From contig JASANG010000358.1 in the NCBI GenBank assembly GCA_030248215.1, forward strand, positions 1 to 64,000: a stretch of 64,000 nt of DNA, given 5' to 3'. The DNA comes from Enoplolaimus lenunculus. Lineage: Eukaryota > Nematoda > Enoplea > Enoplida > Thoracostomopsidae. The position numbers were made by a program, and so were the translations under genes. Each line of letters starts with the position of its first letter. Position 1 is the first letter of the stretch. Below are positions 1 through 11,927 of this stretch, piece after piece. The notes under the pieces were generated by a model. It was not told the origin of the DNA and made no database searches. It was given only the letters and a program-made list of their open reading frames with translations.

Positions 1-3000
1 ACGGATTTACCGATGTATACGAAACTCAACTTGTACAACCAGACGTTACAAAAATATCTCCAATTACATAGCAATGCTGCAATAAGTAACAACAACTGTG
101 TAGCACTACAACAACAGCAACAAGCAAACACGCAGAAATATCAAAACGAGCAAGCTGTTGATCAGCCCAACCGCGCAAATAATTCAAACAACAGCGAAAA
201 TTTTTCAGGCGCGTTAGCGCTTATCCCATCGCGATTCAAGGATCGTGCCAAAGTGATACTAACGCATATTGCTGAAACTCCGGATATCAGCTGGGCTGAA
301 AACGGTGTTGTTACAATTGACGGCGTTCCAGTAATCGGATCACATATTGCCGATCTTGTCGCGCATACGATGTAACCAAAGCTGCCGAAGCACAAGCCTG
401 TTGGGTATGCAAAGTTTGTGTCAGCGATCACGAAGCTACCTATCGCAACTTCATGGATTCCAAGCATTCAACTCAGACGTCACCTGGAAAGCATTCGTCA
501 GAAGGGCAGTGTGAACACGGGTACAACGGCGGCAGCAGATAATTTTGAAAATTGTAGTTTAGATTCGTCAGAATACAGTTACCACAGCAATAATAATGGC
601 ATCACCGCCAGCTACGAAGAAGAAGAAGAAAACGGCGTAGACCAGAATAAAACTGATACCAAAAATAAACAATGTAGTAAATCATGGGCACGTCTTGCTA
701 CCAGCCGGTTGTTGGTTCAACATATCAACCGTTACCTGGGCGGCTAAAAAACAAAAAGTGTATTGTCATGGATCATCCACGTAATACTGTCTACGCTACT
801 GTAAAAAATTGTCCACACACCTGGTATTAAGGGCGGGACAAAACGACAATGTCCTTAAGCTATAAAGACTTTACAGAAGGTGTAGCTAGATAGTGGGTTT
901 TGAAAGCAGGTCCTTCGAAGGGACTAAGGACAATGTAGAAACTCTCTGGACACAGTGTCTGACAATACGAGTTCCTTCGAACAGACCCTGTATAATTGCA
1001 AAGCAAAGTTCCTTCCGACAAACTTTGTGTTGTGAAATAAGCTCAGTCCCTTCTGACAGACACAAAAAACAAAAAGTGTATTGTCAACGTCAAAAACAAC
1101 GACGACAAGTGTTTTCAGTGGGCTATGCTATCGGCGCTACATCCAGTTGATCGTAATCCTACCACTATCCATTCGCCCTTCGTGATTTGCCACATTTCGA
1201 GCAATACAACGATGTTTGTGTTTTTGTGAACGGATACGACGAAGGTGACGGTATCTTCCCCGTTTACTTGTCAACGCTAGAGCTAAGTGCTACTCGGTAT
1301 CACCATCCTGTAACGCTGCTGATGCTGGAAAATGAAGACAAGTCCAACTCGCATTACTGTTGGATAAAACGGTTCGACGCTCTGCTCTATGATCAGCGAA
1401 AACACCGCTGCGGCAAATATTTTTGTGTTCGTTGCCTGTTTCCGTTCTACTCTACCGAACGTCTGTGGGGCCATCAACAGCGATGCCAGGTTAGCGCCGG
1501 ATGTATTATTGAAATGCCGGATGACGAACGTAATCAGCTAACATTTATTCAAATGGCAAAAATGCTTCGACAACCGTGTGTGTTTTATGCGGACTTTGAA
1601 TGCATTCTGAAACCAGTATACGGGTGTCAGCCGTCTGCGACAGCGTCTTATGGTACAAAGTTGACAGAACATGTTCCGTGTGGTTTTGGCATACTTCAAT
1701 TAACTCAGTGCTGCGGCGAGTCGTCCAGAAAAACCGGTGTACCAATGGTAAAACAGTGTGAAAACAGCGTGAACGAGTTTCTCGACTGCATCATTGAATC
1801 AGCGTTACAATACCAGCGTAACGTTATATCGTGCAAAAAGCCAATGTCGACGCTTTCCAAGAACGATTGGAAACAATATTTTCACGCGACCAACTTGTTC
1901 CATTCGCAGCAAACAATTCGATCCGTGCGCAGAGTGCGGCGATGTAACGAGCCGGCGAAATTGGTGCAAAAATTGTCGTCGACAAATTGCAAGAGATCAC
2001 TGCAAAGTCTGCGGAAGATTTCGAGGACCAACTCACACTCGATGTAACATCGAATTTCAGCTGACAAAGATGTGTGCGTATTTATTCACAACTTGAAAAA
2101 TTATGACTCATTTAATTATGCAACATACTGCCGAAATCACAATCGCGCGAGAAATGCATCTTGAATGTATGGCAAAAACAATGGAGAAATATATCATGTT
2201 TGCGATCATCATTGCACCAAGTGACGAGTTAAAGTACACTTAGAGAATAAAGTTTCTGGACACGTTTCAGTTTTTGCCGATTTCGCTTGAATGCCTAGTT
2301 GACAATTTAAAAACTGAAATAGATCAGCAGCAGCAGCAATTCAAAACAATGCAACATTTTTCCAAACGCAAACAATCGCAATATGCTGCTACGCAAGGCG
2401 TTTACCCGTACAAATACGTCGAATCCGTTGACAAATTCGCCGATACGAAGTTGCCCGATATTGGCAAATTTTATAGCAATGTCAAAATGTGCAACATTTC
2501 TGACGACGATTACAAGCACGCCAAAGCTACTAGGAACTATTTCAATTGCGAAAACTTGGGTGATTATCACGACTTGTATCTGCTTTGCGATGTACTACTT
2601 TTGTGTGATGTATTTGAGAAGTTTCGAGCGTTTTCGATTTACATTACCAGTTGGATCCTGCACACTATATGACACTGCCGTCACTAGGCTGGGCGGCATG
2701 TCTGCGGTGATCTCCTGAACTCGAACTGCTAACTGATCCAGACATGTATGTACTATTCGAAAGAATACGTGGAGGAGTTTCGTGCATAATGCACCGATTT
2801 TCCGCCGCAAATAATCCCCAATTAGAAAACTTTGATTGCTCTCAACCCACAACACACATTGTCAGTTTTGATGCAAACAATTTGTACGGATTTTGCATGC
2901 GCCAAAAGATGCTGGTTGCACGGTTTCGCTGGCTCGATGACAGTGAACTGGAAAATTTTGATGTTTTCCAAGTCGCCGAAGACGCTGACTACGGATACGT

Positions 3001-4125
3001 GCTCGACGTTGATCTAGACTATCCTGCGCATTTGCACGATAGTGACAACGAGTATCCGCTAGCGCCGGAAAAACTTACAATAATCGATGGCATGTTGTCT
3101 AAGTACAGTTTCGCGTTAAAACAACGCTTAGGTCTTAGTTCTATGAAACAAGTCAAACTTGTACCAACACTGTTAAACAAGCGCGGATATATTGTGCACT
3201 ATCGCAACTTAAAACTGTACCTTAATCTTGGAATGAAACTTGTCAAGATTAATCGAGGCGCCCAATTCTACCAAGCAGTATGGATGAGACCCTACATCGA
3301 ATTTAATACCGAGCAGCGCAAAGTCGCGAACAGCAACTGTCAGAAAGATTTGTTCAATCTGCTCAATAATTCGATGCTTGGCAAAAGTATGGAAAATGTA
3401 CGCAACTACGTCGACATTCGTCTTGTTACCGACAGCAACAAATTTCGAAAACTTGTTGCAAGTCCGCGTTACAATCGCAGTGAAGTTTTTGACGACAACT
3501 TGGTAGCAGTGATGCTCAATTGTGTCCGAGTTTGTTTAAACAAACCAATCTACGTTGCGTTTAGTGTTTTCGAGTTATCGAAGCATTTGATGTACGATTT
3601 TCATTACAACACCTTCAACCAAATATTTCCTCGACGTCAATTGCTGTATACAGATACAGATTCGCTGACTTACTTAATTGAGTCGGATAATTTGCTGGAA
3701 ACGCTCAAACTACACAGTCAGTTTTTCGATTTCAGCGATTATCCCAAACAGCATTCTCTGTACGATGAAACTAACAAGAAAGTGATGGGAAAGTTTAAGG
3801 ATGAAGCAAACTCAATACCTATACGCGAATTTGTCGGATTACGCTCTAAATGTACAGCATTCTATGCGAGAATCATTCGAAAAAGTGTGTAAAGGGAATA
3901 GCTAAGCCGGTGGTGAAACGGCGCATTTCGCACACTGACTATGTTACAACTTTGCGCAACGGAACACTCTGTCGGCATGTAATGGTTGCGATTAGAAGTG
4001 AACGACACAAAGTGTGCACAATTGAACAATCAAAAATTAGCTTAAGCGCGTTTGAAGACAAACGCTACATTCTTGATGATGGCATTGGGACTTTAGCTTA
4101 TGGCCACAAGCTGTTAGAGAATATC
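1..4125 (+). mobile_element. Polinton/Maverick fossil, DNA polymerase B region, copy 1
   Basis: Fossil of a protein-primed family B DNA polymerase of the Polinton/Maverick class, running off the left edge of the window. Recognisable parts in order: a Q/N-rich N-terminal part (about 13-750), a zinc-finger-like Cys/His stretch (about 1400-1490), the exonuclease motif FYADFE (near 1585), the DYHDLYLLCDV block (near 2560), the polymerase A motif around DANNLYG (near 2870), the NNS.LGKSMEN block (near 3365) and the YTDTDS catalytic motif (near 3650). Such polymerases copy linear virus-like elements from a terminal protein. The copy is broken, with several breaks (about five). A MITE sits inside it. 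No integrase, packaging ATPase or capsid gene was recognised in the window. It matches copy 2 at about two thirds to three quarters of residues by eye, so the two are old relatives. Confidence 0.88.
769..1063 (+). mobile_element. MITE inserted in Polinton copy 1, flanked by 23-bp direct repeats
   Basis: This segment is nearly identical to 5772-6062, the left part of the intact MITE described there, beginning with ATCATCCACGTAATACTG. Its right terminal inverted repeat is absent. Exact 23-bp direct repeats flank it (746-768 and 1064-1086), both copies of the polymerase sequence at the insertion site; Polinton copy 2 has a related single copy near 7757-7780. The insert therefore postdates the polymerase copy. 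A 23-bp duplication is too long for an ordinary target-site duplication. Confidence 0.8.
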
Positions 4126-4153
4126 ATCATGATGATGATGATGAGAAAAAAAT

Positions 4154-4288
<135 letters not shown>

Positions 4289-4383
4289 CATTTATGTGAG
4301 TTTTCAGTGTTTTATGAACAGTTGACTATTTTTGCTGAGAGTTGTTAGTTCGGCGATACATCTGTGAAAATCAATGCATGATG

Positions 4384-5445
4384 CTCTTAACTTTGATCAA
4401 CGCAAACCTCCATTTTTCAGCTACTTTGTAAAGTCAAATCGCAACTTTTCGCAGCGACTTGAGTTGCGCAATTTGGGTTGCGTTGATCGTGGGAGACGTA
4501 TTAAGTTGTGAACCCCAAACACGATGAACCATTTTGCTCTTAACTTTGATCAACACAAACCTCAATTTTTCAGCTACTTTGTCTACAACTCAAATCGCAA
4601 CTATTCGCAGCGACTTGAGTTGCGCAACTTCGGCTGCGTTGATCGTGGGGGACGTATTAAGTTGTGAACCCCAAACACGATGAACCATTTTGCTCTTAAC
4701 TTTGATCAACGCAAACCTCCATTTTTCAGCTACTTTGTCTACAACTCAAATCGCAACTTTTCGCAGCGACTTGAGTTGCACAACTTCAGCTGCGTTGATC
4801 GTGGGGGACGTATTAAGTCGTGAACCCCAAACACGACGAACCACTTGGCTCTTAACTTTGATCAACGCAAACCTACATTTTTCAACTACTTTGCCTTCAA
4901 CTCAAATCACAACTTTTCGCAGCGACTTGAGATGCGCAACTTGGGTTGCGTTGATCGTGGAGGACGTATTAAGTCGTGAATTCCAAACACGACGAACCAT
5001 TTGGCTCTTAACTTTGATCAACGCAAACCTCCATTTTTTCAGCTACTTTTGTCTACAACTCAAATCGCAACTTTTCGCAGCGACTTGAGTTGCGCAACTT
5101 CGGCTGCGTTGATCGTGGGGGACGTATTAAGTCGTGAACCCCAAACACGACGAACCACTTGGCTCTTAACTTTGATCAACGCAAACCTACATTTTTCAAC
5201 TACTTTGTCTACAACTCAAATCACAACTTTTCGCAGCGACTTGAGTTGCGCAACTTGGGTTGCGTTGATCGTGGGGGACGTATTAAGTCGTGAACCCCAA
5301 ACACGACGAACCATTTGGCTCTTAACTTTGATCAACGCAAACTCCATTTTTCTGCTACTTTGTCTACAGCTCAAATCGCAACTTTTCGCCGCGAATTGAG
5401 TTGCACAGATTGTGCCTCGTTGGTCGTAAGGGGAACTTAATTCAT
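4384..5445 (+). repeat. 156-bp tandem satellite of nested palindromes, about 7 units
   Basis: Units beginning CTCTTAACTTTGATCAACGC start near 4384, 4537, 4693, 4849, 5005, 5163 and 5319, a spacing of 153-158 bp. Each unit holds an outer inverted repeat and an inner one; in the third unit these are GATCAACGCA at 4704-4713 with TGCGTTGATC at 4791-4800, and AACTCAAATCGC at 4743-4754 with GCGACTTGAGTT at 4766-4777 (one mismatch, 11-base loop). The units starting at 4849 and 5163 share ACATTTTTCAACTAC where their neighbours have CCATTTTTCAGCTAC, suggesting a two-unit higher-order repeat. The last unit is degenerate. Open frames in this stretch are by-products of the repeat. Confidence 0.93.
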
Positions 5446-5771
5446 TGCACAGACCTCAGCAGCGACCTGCTCAAACGACACCCCCTAGGAACAGTAGACA
5501 AAACATTTTTTTTTCAATTTTTAGATAACACTTATTTACATATGAAAACATCAGTTTGAAAAGTTGTACGCAATGTTCACTGTAAGATTTTGCAACAGTG
5601 TCGTCTGCAGATTAACAATTCAGCTCATTTGCAGTAGTCGGGCTCATGCCAGTTGATGTATGCGTGAAAGTGGTACTTGCACAATAGTTGGATTTTTATG
5701 CCAGTTTATGTAATTTTGTGTCTAAGAAACTGGCACAAGCTGCACAAGTTAATGCTTTGTTGCGCATTATA

Positions 5772-6293
5772 GATCATCCACGTAATACTGTCTACGCTAC
5801 TGTAAAAAATTGTCCACACACCTGGTTTTAAGGGCGGGACAAAACGATAATGTCCTTAAGCTATAAGGACTTCACAGAAGGTGTAACCAGGTAGTGGGTT
5901 TTGAAAGCAGGTCCTTCGAAGGGACTAAAGACATTGTAGACACTGTCTGGACACAGTGTCTGACAATACGAATTCCTTCGAACAAACCCTGTATAATTGC
6001 AAAGCGAAGTTCCTTCCGACAATCTTTGTGTATGGAATAAGCTGAGTCCCTTCTGACAGACTCTGGACAAAAGAGTTGTCCTTTAAATAACGTGTTGACT
6101 ATTTAGCATGGGTATGGACGGCAACGTGACCAAGCATAGGTCGTTTAGAGAGAGTGCGAGTTGTTAGATGGGTCTACACAGGACATGAGTGACATTTGGA
6201 CATGTAATTTGGAAACAATAAAATTACAGACTTAGGAGCTCGTACGTGGGGACAATTTTTTACAGTAACGTAGACAACATAACGTGGATGACC
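5772..6293. mobile_element. MITE with ~45-bp terminal inverted repeats (complete copy)
   Basis: The left end reads ATCATCCACGTAATACTG and continues through CTACTGTAAAAAATTGTCC. The right end, on the other strand, reads GTCATCCACGTTATGTTG and continues through TTACTGTAAAAAATTGTCC. The two arms match over about 45 bp with a few differences. There is no coding capacity. Relatives are the insert at 769-1063, an end at 27177-27235 and a short derivative at 47068-47160. Superfamily not assigned. Confidence 0.85.
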
Positions 6294-6334
6294 CATTACC
6301 TTGTTATTAATGTTTGCAGCTTTGCCAGTTTCGC

Positions 6335-6500
6335 GGGCCCGTAGCCAAGGGGAACGGGGGGTGGCGGTTGAACCCCCTGGAAAAGTTTTAGCACTCCTTT
6401 AAAATTTTTCAACCTTGCTTGTAATTCATTGAAAATCCTAGAATGCGCCTCCTGAACATTTTTTAGCCCTCCTAACAAGGTGAACTGGCTACAGGCGTGC
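6335..6500. mobile_element. Short MITE-like repeat, GCCCGTAGCCA ends
   Basis: The segment starts GGGCCCGTAGCCAAGG and ends GGCTACAGGCGTGC, giving roughly complementary ends. A diverged second copy lies at 29036-29204 inside an intron of the PAN/TSP1 gene. Both have AT-rich interiors with CTCCT/CCCTC tracts and a GTGA(A/G)CTGGCTAC end. No coding content. Confidence 0.6.
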
Positions 6501-7322
6501 AGTTTTGTCTTATCTTGCAGCTGGATAAAAATTTCTGAATCTCTAATTTACATTTGATAGCATTTTTTATTGAATTCGAGCATCATTAATAGTACCCGGT
6601 AAAAAGTTTTATAAACACAACCAGTGTGTTTTATTTCTACTTTACGTACGCCAGTCTAGTTGTTGTATGCATCGTTTGATTCTTAGCTGAAGCTGCCTCG
6701 CTGCATCGGGAAGCAAAACATTTACATCTATTTGTCAGCAAGTGTAAAACATGCAAAAACTCAGTGTATTAATATGCTCAAACGTCATGCAAAACGCATG
6801 CTGTAATATTTTGTTTTGAAAACAATATTGCTTAAGCGAAACAAACATATAACAAAAACATCGTAAATTTTTCTCATGCAATTCTTGCGCATTAATTTGC
6901 TGTTACCCCTGAACTCTTACTATCTTGATGGGCCTGCTATGAACGACAACATGTTGTGTTTATGAAAGATAACACAACAGTTTTGTTGAACCCGTACCAA
7001 ACTTGAGCTTTCAAAACTTTGCACTAGTTGGAACTGGGCCCACTTGGGCTGGCATGGTGCCAACTAGTGCAAAAGTGTGCCAGAACCCCCATTTTTCCTC
7101 TACTATGGTGTCTGACAACAGTTATTACAGTAACAACATTGAATTGGTTTCCAGTGACGAAGCTGAAAGTAATGAAGTTACTCCAAAAATTGACATTTTA
7201 AAACAATGGAAATCTCTGTCTGTGTAGTTTTTTATGTATAACTCGTTGTTTATGCTTTTATGTATTTATTTGTATTGTGTACTACTATATTTTTATAATA
7301 AAAGAGTTAGTATAAATATCCC
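6501..7322 (+). other. Spacer with a perfect hairpin and small ORF
   Basis: Spacer between the MITE and Polinton copy 2. It contains a perfect 14-bp inverted repeat (7018-7031 with 7060-7073, TTTGCACTAGTTGG and its complement, 28-base loop). A short open frame runs through the hairpin to 7227; its first ATG is at 7054 and it would encode about 57 residues rich in Ser, Glu and Asn with no recognised domain. An AATAAA-like site lies near 7297 and a TATAAATA near 7312, just upstream of copy 2. Function unknown. Confidence 0.4.
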
Positions 7323-10300
7323 GTGCGCAAGCACTTTTTGCCACTTTTAATTTCAAAAAGATGGAAATACACTATTATTAGTAACGAACTGTATCAAGAT
7401 CTGACTGCGTATTTTGCAAATGCAAAAGCGGAAATAGAAACGTTGTGTCGTCAACTACTAGAGCAAGTAGCAGCATTTAAATTGCATGTTCGAACTAGAA
7501 TTCGATTTGTTAAAGCAACTGATCACGAAACTGTTGCTGATGCATATATGAGCAATAGACAACGAATATTTCTGCAATCCAGTAATATCACTCACGCAGC
7601 TGAATCTGTTGTAGAAAAAATCTCAGCCAAAGTTGAAGATTTTTGTAGCAACGGATCAAACTGGGTAATCGAACGTATTATGCCAACCGATCTACACGTC
7701 GCCCGCTACCAGCCAGTTTCTGGATCCACGTATATGCCCCTGCGAGTACGCTTGAAGAACAAAAAGTGCATAGTAAATGTTCAAAACGACGACTATCGCT
7801 GTTTTCAGTGGGCTGTGTTGTCTGCGTTACACCCTACTGAGCGTAACGCAAACAGAGTTGGTGAATATCGCGATTTTGTCAACGAGTGTAGTTTTGAGGA
7901 ATACAATTACCCGTTTACATTGTGTGATCTGCCTGATTTTGAAAGGGGCAACAACTTGTGTATTTGTGTATACGGCTACGTCAACACGCGAACAATGGCA
8001 TCGACAACCGATAACGCTGCTCATGTTTCAAAACTCGGACAAAACGAACAGTCACTGTTGTTGGATTAAACGGTTCGACGCCGTAAGCAAAGGGAGATGC
8101 CACATGAGAACGACAAGCTGCTAACTTTTACGCAGTTGTCGAAAATATTGCGGCAACCGTGTGTATTCTACGCTGATTTCGAATGCGTTCTACGACCAAT
8201 GCAAACATGTGCCCCTAGCTGTTCGACTTGGTACAGCCTGAATTTGTCAGAGCACGTTCCGTGTGGGTTTGGTGCAATTCAAATAGTCCAGTGTTGCGAT
8301 CAAGCTACAACAAGAACGACTGGACTGCCAGTTGTATCGCGCTGCGAAAATGCAGTATTGGAATTTCTGCATTTCATAGTTGATGCAGCGATAGACTATC
8401 TGCGCGAAGTTGTGTCTCAACGGAAACCTATGGCAACTTTATCATCACATGAATGGAACCGCTAATTTAGTCATCCCAGTTGTACAATTTGCCGCCAAGA
8501 ATTTTCGTCTTGTCAACTTTGTGCTGCAAATTCGAACCGACAAACGTGGTGCAAAGAATGCCGCAGCAAAATTGCTCGAGATCACTGTAAAGTGTGTGGT
8601 GGTTTCGGGGGCCAACGCATCTACGATGCAATATTGAATTTCAACTTAGCAAAGATGTATGCGTTTTTATCCACAACCTTAAAAATTACGACTCCCATTT
8701 AATCATGCAAGGTATCGCAGAAGTTGCAGTTGCTCAAAACTATCAGCTCGAGTGTATCGCGAAAACACTCGAAAAATATATTATGTTTGCAATTGTTGTT
8801 CAACCAAACGACGACGACGATTATCATGTTTCTCGACACATTTCAGTTTCTACCCAGTTCACTCGATAGCTTAGTGGAAAATTTAAAGAGTGGCGCGAAC
8901 GCACAACAACATTCGTTCACCACCGTTCATCATTTCTTCCCTTCGGAAAGCGATAATGAACTGTTGCTGCGGAAGGGCGTTTACCCGTACGAATACGTTG
9001 ACAGTTTTGAAAAATTCTCGCAACTGCAACTGCCGCCAATTGAACAATTTTACAGCGGCATTCAGCTGTTTGGCATATCTGAGCAAAATTATTATCACGC
9101 GCTTACAGTTTGGCATCATTTCCACTGCAACAACTTAGGCGATTACCACGATTTGTACTTGCTGTGTGATGTGTTACTTTTATGCGATGTGTTCGAAAAC
9201 TTTCGCTCATCTTCACTACAGCACTACCAGCTAGATCCTGCACACTACATGACTTTGCCTTCCCTAGGTTGGGCTGCTTGCTTGCGTCGCTCACCGTGTC
9301 AGCTCGAACTGCTTACCGATCCAGACATGTATACATTTTTGAAGCTGGTATACGTGGCGGTGTATCGTGTATTATGCAAAGATTTGCGTACGCAAACAAT
9401 CCCGAACTCGAAGGTTTTGATCCCGCACTGCCTACAACGTATATCGTGAGTCTTGACGCGAACAATCTCTACGGCTACTGTATGAGCCAAAAGATGCCAG
9501 TTGCTCAATTCGAATGGTTAGACGACGATGAACTACATAACTTTAATGTATTCGACGTTTCCGACGACTCTGACATAGGCTATATGTTGGAGGCGGACTT
9601 GGAGTATCCTGAGCACTTACATGACAGCCACAATGAGTACCCGCTTGCTCCAGAAAAAATTGTCATAACAGATCGCATGCTGTCACGATACAGTGCCGAC
9701 CTCAAGCGCAATTTAAATATCAAGTCTGTAAAGCAAGACAAACTTGTTCCAACTTTGCTAAACAAGCGCAACTATGTTGTGCACTATCGTAATTTAAAGT
9801 TGTACCTAAGTCTTGGCTTGAAACTGATCCAAATTAACCGGGAGATTATATTTAATCAAGCTGCGTGGATGAGACCTTACATCGAATATAATACAGAGCA
9901 GCGTAAAGTTGTTAAGAGCAATTTTCAAAAAGATCTATTCAAATTGCTCAATAATTCAGTGTTTGGGAAAAGCATGGAAAATGTGCGAAATTATGTCGAT
10001 GTTAAACTAGTCACATATGCCGACAAGTTTCGCAAATTCTCCGCAAGTCCACGTTTTGATCGGTGTGAAGTGTTTAACGAAAATTTAATTGCGGTAATGC
10101 TCAATCGTGTGACAATTTGCTTAAACAAACCAATTTATGTTGGTTTCAGCGTGCTCGAATTGTCCAAGCACCTGATGTATGACTTTCATTACAACGCATT
10201 TTGCCATATTTTTCCGCACCACCAACTTTTGTACACAGACACTGACTTGTTAACGTATGTAATTTAAGCTCAAAATCTGCAATCGACACTCAAGCAGCAC

Positions 10301-10706
10301 GGATCGCTGTTTGACTTTAGCGATTATCCCGCCGATCACGAACTGTACGATGCGACAAACAAAAAGGTGATTGGCAAGTTTAAGGATGAAACAAACGGGA
10401 CGCCAATACGAGAATTTGTCGGTTTGCGATCGAAGATGTACAGTATCTTGTGCGACGGGCATTCAAAAAAGAGAGCGTAAGGGATCAGTTAACCAGTTGT
10501 AAAACGCCGAATAGCGCACGAGGACTATTTAGAAACTTTACAAAACGGTGGTTGCAATTCGAAGTGAGCGGCACAAAGTCTTTACAGTGCAACAATCGAA
10601 AATTAGTCTGAGCTCGTTTGACGACAAACGATTTATTTTGGAAGGCGGTATTGAAACTCTAGCTCACGGGCACAAATTGATTTTAATAAATGATGAAACT
10701 TTATAA
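7323..10706 (+). mobile_element. Polinton/Maverick fossil, DNA polymerase B region, copy 2
   Basis: Second fossil of the same protein-primed family B DNA polymerase, in the same orientation as copy 1 and about 7 kb downstream. Visible parts in order: an N-terminal region (7323-8070), the exonuclease motif FYADFE (near 8168), the DYHDLYLLCDV block (near 9145), DANNLYGYCM (near 9460), NNSVFGKSMEN (near 9950) and the YTDTD motif (near 10240). The similarity ends near 10706 with GHKLILINDETL. It is broken, with several breaks (about five), but lacks the MITE and the microsatellite seen in copy 1. Copy 2 keeps the N-terminal region that the MITE disrupts in copy 1. No other Polinton core gene is recognised nearby, so this is either a partial element or one whose other genes are too diverged to see. 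Confidence 0.88.
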
Positions 10707-10998
10707 CCTGTTGCGAGAATATGCGATGTGCAGTTTTATTTGTTTTGTGATTATACTGAAAGCTTATTTTTCGTAAATTTTATTTTGTGCCGTATTTTGC
10801 TAAGAACAAAACCATATGTTACTGTGTGCAAAATGAATAAACTAACTTCAGTCAATGGATTTATTTTAATTTACAAACTTAACATACACAACAAAAACGT
10901 CTTCAACATTACTGTCACACTATAAACACTTATGAGGAATCAGTCCAAAAGTAAAATTTCCAATGAATCACAATGCAAATACAGCAAAGAAATCTCAT

Positions 10999-11436
10999 TC
11001 ATCGCAGCGTGTTTCCGATTCTGAGGAAGATTACGAGCCAGTTGTCTGAGTTGACGCAGAACGTCTCGTAATTCATCAACCTCTTCCACTCTGTTTCGTT
11101 GTGGTGCACCAAGTCGCTCGCGAATAGCGTCTCCGACTGTTCTACAGCTTGCAGCGTATCCAGTGCAACCTTTGCAGCGGAAGCTTTGGCCAAAGTTTTA
11201 GTCGCCTGCACTGCACCCAGAAAACTTGCATTGAAAATGGTTAGTTTGAATCTGTATTTGCTTTCATCACCGGTCGTCACACGTTCATAAGTAAACGGGA
11301 ACGATTCTCGAAGATGACGCTGAAAGAAATGATTGAGGGGTTGTTGAGAATTTGTTAAGTTGCAAAACAGTGGTATAATTGCAGCGTGTGACAAACCATA
11401 AATCATCGAATTCCGAACAATTTTATTACACAGCAT
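10999..11436 (-). CDS. Unassigned ORF with a dsRNA-binding-domain-like segment
   Basis: Open frame of up to 145 residues, stop at 10999-11001. Its middle part (roughly residues 48-95, from FTYERVTTGDESKYRF to ASAAKVALDTL) follows the double-stranded-RNA-binding-domain pattern: an aromatic/Tyr start, a beta strand ending RFKLTIF, a small loop, then a helix with K.LAKASAAKVAL. A splice-acceptor-like TTTCTTTCAG lies inside the frame (reading minus, near 11321), so the real exon may start there and the upstream part be intron. It lies 300 bp beyond Polinton copy 2 on the opposite strand; whether it is element cargo or host is unknown. I saw no adenosine-deaminase, RNase III or helicase domain. 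The dsRBD call is by eye only. Confidence 0.4.
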   Translation of the reverse strand: MLCNKIVRNSMIYGLSHAAIIPLFCNLTNSQQPLNHFFQRHLRESFPFTYERVTTGDESKYRFKLTIFNASFLGAVQATKTLAKASAAKVALDTLQAVEQSETLFASDLVHHNETEWKRLMNYETFCVNSDNWLVIFLRIGNTLR

Positions 11437-11927
11437 ACTCTACACTGCGTTTCAATTGTCATGTGAAATCAGCACTTTTTGGATTGAAAGCACAGACAAA
11501 ATTGCAACCATTGTTTGTTTACAATTACAGTATTTACTATAAAGCTTCGAAATCCGAAAAGTTAAGATTTGTTACACATATATTGCACACTGCATCTCAT
11601 TTTGCCATGAGCAGCTACCTCCTTTTTATTTTAAAAACAATTGCAACAAAATCAGGATAAAAACTGCAACCATCGTTTGTACATTACATGCACTATACCA
11701 CTTATTAATTATTCCACGGCAATTTTACTCCAACATTTACGTAAAATTAAAAAAAAACAAACAGGTACAGAAAAACTTAACATACCTCATTATATTTTTC
11801 GAACACACTAAAAATTGTACGACTTCCGCAAAATCAAATAGTGCAACAATAATTTTCCTGCAGCACACAAGCTAATTAAATACTCACCAGTAGACAAAAC
11901 AATAACACAAATGTCAAATACTCAAAT

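Noticed and set aside
4690-5399. Two overlapping ~130-residue frames with internal repeats
   Set aside because: They run through the 156-bp satellite, whose unit length is divisible by three; repeat by-product.
4384-5445. CRISPR-like array
   Set aside because: Units are contiguous 156-bp satellite copies without unique spacers, in an animal genome.
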